Positions 62,154 to 64,000 of a stretch of DNA of 64,000 nucleotides are shown here, one piece after another. The notes under the pieces are model-generated. The model searched no databases. It had not been told where the DNA came from and saw only the letters and a list, made by a program, of their open reading frames with translations. The DNA comes from Pestalotiopsis fici W106-1 (taxonomy: Eukaryota > Ascomycota > Sordariomycetes > Amphisphaeriales > Sporocadaceae): assembly GCF_000516985.1 (NCBI RefSeq), contig NW_006917092.1, forward strand, positions 2,062,619 to 2,126,618. The letters run 5' to 3'. A program made the position numbers and the translations under genes. How positions within the stretch are numbered: the first letter of the stretch is position 1; each line of letters opens with the position of its first letter.

Positions 62154-63929
62154 CTATCTGGGAATTCCTGAGCAAAGACTAGATAACAGCGCTTGAATAT
62201 CCCCGTCAATATACGTCGCGAGTCCCTGCGCCTCGAGCTCCAGCGGTACCGTCGCGTCAACGCCCAGCCCAACCCTAACCAGCAGGGTCTTGCCCCCGTC
62301 CTTGTCAACCATGTCCTCATTAGGCCATTGCAAGACGCCAGGTGTTGACTGTCCGACTCCCAGCTCCAGAATGACGAGTCGTTTGCCCCGACCGCGCGTG
62401 TCTGCCTTGAATTGCCGCCAACGTCGCTCGCCAGCAGCAAACGGCCTTTCGTTGAACCAATTTCCGGCCCGGACGCAGATATTCATCTTGCCTCTACAAA
62501 ACTGACACTGCGGTATCTTGTCAGGAGCCGTCAATTGCTGCGTGACTGGGTCCAAGAACGGGATGGCCGCCTCCAAAAACGGGGCAGACGGTGCCGTGGC
62601 ATCAGGCCGGCAATTCTTCAAACACTGAAGTACAGCATAGCTGCCCTGCGGCGTCGACAGAGCATCCTCGCTCCACCCATTGGCGAGGAATAGGCCGTCG
62701 GCGTTGGAAGTTCTGACGTGCACCTCGGCGCTCCGGTTCCGAAGCCAGGATATAAGCCCCGTGTACATTGACGACCGAGGCCACGACTTGACCATGTTCA
62801 GGTGGGTAAAGTAATACCCCCAGCGGTGTTGCTCCGAGGGCCACTCGGAGAACCCAAAGACGCTGTATAATGTCGTCAAACCATATTTTTTAAACGCTGG
62901 GAAATACTTTGAGAAGAGTGCTGGTGATGTATAGTCTAATCCGTCTGCCGCTGAGAGACCTGCTCCGGCACTTATGAGGATAGCGTCGGCCGACAGCAGC
63001 CAGTCACGAGCACGTCCCAGAGACGAGAAGGACTGGTCAACCGGTGCATATGTTATCAGGGGCGCAGAATGGGCACTTCCCAGCAATTCCTGGTAAATAA
63101 TAGTATCCGCTTCGGTAAAGGTGTTGAACACCACATCTGTAATAGTGGTATCATGTTCTTGTAACCAGCGCGAGGTGACTTGCACGGCAATATTGGTAGC
63201 TTCCAGTGGTGGAAATGCAAATAGGCCCGTTGATATGCAACATATCGCAACAGCCTTTCTAGTATTGGTGGCTGGCAAGAGCTCTGCTTCTCGTAGAATG
63301 GAAACATAACAGTCCTCGAGCTGGCGTCTCTGCTCGGCCGTAGGCTTGGCTCCGCCTCGAAGCTGGGGGCCGACAGTGTGTATAATGTACGGCACAGGCA
63401 GGTGATGCCCCTTCGTGGTAAGAGCATGTCCGACCGGTAGTTCGATAGTTCCCTGGGATGTAGCATCGTAACATTCTTTCCGCAGCCCGGGTCCGGCCCA
63501 AAAATGTATAACATTGTCGATGCAGCGATGGCTGGGCTGGAAACAGCCGAGCATTTGGGAATTGGCAGCATTGGTAATGGCCGTCACGCCAGAGAGAGTC
63601 GTAATGTCGCCTCGCCAGCAAAATAAATGGATTTTCTTCTGATTGCTCCCAGTTATGGTTCGGCTGGGTTTGAGCGTTTCAATGGATGTTAAAAAGCGAT
63701 GCGCATGCAGATATTCGTAAATGGTTCGGACGTTATTGGATATGGCAGAAGGTAGCTCAGGCTCAGCCGCACGCTCACAAAGAAGTTGTTTTAGCATTTG
63801 TAATTGAGCGGAAACTGGCCAATTCTCAATAAAGGGTCGTGGATGGCCATGCGTATGGTGGCAAGGCGTTGCTTTCCCTTCGCCAAGTAGATACTGCACT
63901 GTATCCAGTAATGCGGACTCGACCTCCAT
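62154..63929 (-). CDS. Zn-macrodomain / class M sirtuin (SirTM) fusion
   Basis: Intronless protein of 591 aa. Residues about 95-290 form a macrodomain (RGDIT 106-110, NAAN 120-123). It carries the zinc-type signature GCFQPSHRCIDN at 128-139 with GLRKEC after it, typical of SirTM-linked macrodomains that remove ADP-ribose. Residues about 300-590 form a sirtuin: GAGLSAADG 322-330 binds NAD, TSNADG 407-412, and TPQGSY 426-431 has Gln428 where classical sirtuins have the catalytic His, a hallmark of class M. Cys 436, 440, 475 and 478 could bind zinc. SirTMs are protein ADP-ribosyltransferases; in bacteria they act with a macrodomain eraser and a lipoylated GcvH-like target in oxidative stress, and fungal forms are known to be fused. 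So one polypeptide carries both writer and eraser. Its target here is unknown. Confidence 0.88.
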   Translation of the reverse strand: MEVESALLDTVQYLLGEGKATPCHHTHGHPRPFIENWPVSAQLQMLKQLLCERAAEPELPSAISNNVRTIYEYLHAHRFLTSIETLKPSRTITGSNQKKIHLFCWRGDITTLSGVTAITNAANSQMLGCFQPSHRCIDNVIHFWAGPGLRKECYDATSQGTIELPVGHALTTKGHHLPVPYIIHTVGPQLRGGAKPTAEQRRQLEDCYVSILREAELLPATNTRKAVAICCISTGLFAFPPLEATNIAVQVTSRWLQEHDTTITDVVFNTFTEADTIIYQELLGSAHSAPLITYAPVDQSFSSLGRARDWLLSADAILISAGAGLSAADGLDYTSPALFSKYFPAFKKYGLTTLYSVFGFSEWPSEQHRWGYYFTHLNMVKSWPRSSMYTGLISWLRNRSAEVHVRTSNADGLFLANGWSEDALSTPQGSYAVLQCLKNCRPDATAPSAPFLEAAIPFLDPVTQQLTAPDKIPQCQFCRGKMNICVRAGNWFNERPFAAGERRWRQFKADTRGRGKRLVILELGVGQSTPGVLQWPNEDMVDKDGGKTLLVRVGLGVDATVPLELEAQGLATYIDGDIQALLSSLCSGIPR

Positions 63930-64000
63930 AATTAGCGAACGGGAGGGATTAGTTCGTTGGACTTGATTACCGCACGGTTAACTTGATTGATCTGACGGAT
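63930..64000. other. Window end, upstream of the macrodomain-sirtuin gene
   Basis: Only 71 bases remain; they should be the start of the promoter or leader. Nothing else is visible. Confidence 0.5.

Noticed and set aside
1..64000. tRNA, rRNA, CRISPR array, transposase or reverse transcriptase
   Set aside because: By eye I found no B-box-like tRNA ends, no regularly spaced direct repeats and no transposon enzyme motifs. A tRNA or repeat scan could still find small or degraded elements.

Overview
The window looks like a scaffold piece from a filamentous ascomycete, most likely a Sordariomycete of the order Hypocreales. The protein-coding genes have short spliceosomal introns (about 50-80 nt) with GT..CTAAC/CTGAC..AG signals. 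The housekeeping proteins (PAN3, PMT1, SF3A1, a UBX2-like protein) read as Pezizomycotina types. No bacterial operon signals, tRNA, rRNA or CRISPR array were seen. Two 100-N assembly gaps (20387-20486 and 36856-36955) and one ambiguous base (35450) break the sequence. All exon coordinates were read by eye from splice signals and frame continuity.

Left third, 1-19.2 kb, is a core-genome block: a Zn2Cys6 regulator (2176-4360, +), the deadenylase subunit PAN3 (5285-8642, -), a UBX2/FAF2-type ER protein (10304-11933, +), splicing factor SF3A1/Prp21 (12537-14218, -) and the O-mannosyltransferase PMT1 (16126-19158, +). PAN3 has a 1.2 kb intron with a long open frame running into the next exon. The regulator has an in-frame stop that a small predicted intron would remove.

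Middle, 19.2-37 kb, is nearly gene-free. A Hal4/Sat4-type protein kinase (29127-31759, +) stands alone between about 10 kb and 5 kb of simple-sequence-rich DNA containing both gaps. A probably frameshifted gene spans the second gap (36731-37254, -).

Right half, 37-64 kb, is accessory in character. It starts with two divergent secreted enzymes, a GH93-like Asp-box protein and an alpha/beta hydrolase. A NACHT-ankyrin NLR (43120-46640, -) follows, with a decayed ankyrin segment beyond its stop. Next is a possible small metabolic cluster: Zn2Cys6 regulator, cupin, amino-acid permease and type I Baeyer-Villiger-like monooxygenase (47.8-56 kb). The regulator and permease need several non-GT-AG introns to stay in frame.

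The last 8 kb may be the most interesting part. It holds a SLOG-fold protein (56220-56783, -), a 175-residue cysteine-containing protein (56803-57381, -), a second NACHT-ankyrin NLR (57727-61743, +) and an intronless fusion of a zinc-type macrodomain with a class M sirtuin (62154-63929, -). NLR/STAND ATPase, SLOG, macrodomain and sirtuin folds recur in nucleotide-signalling and NAD-linked immune systems. Their tight neighbourhood suggests, but does not prove, an NAD/ADP-ribose-linked stress or non-self-response island.
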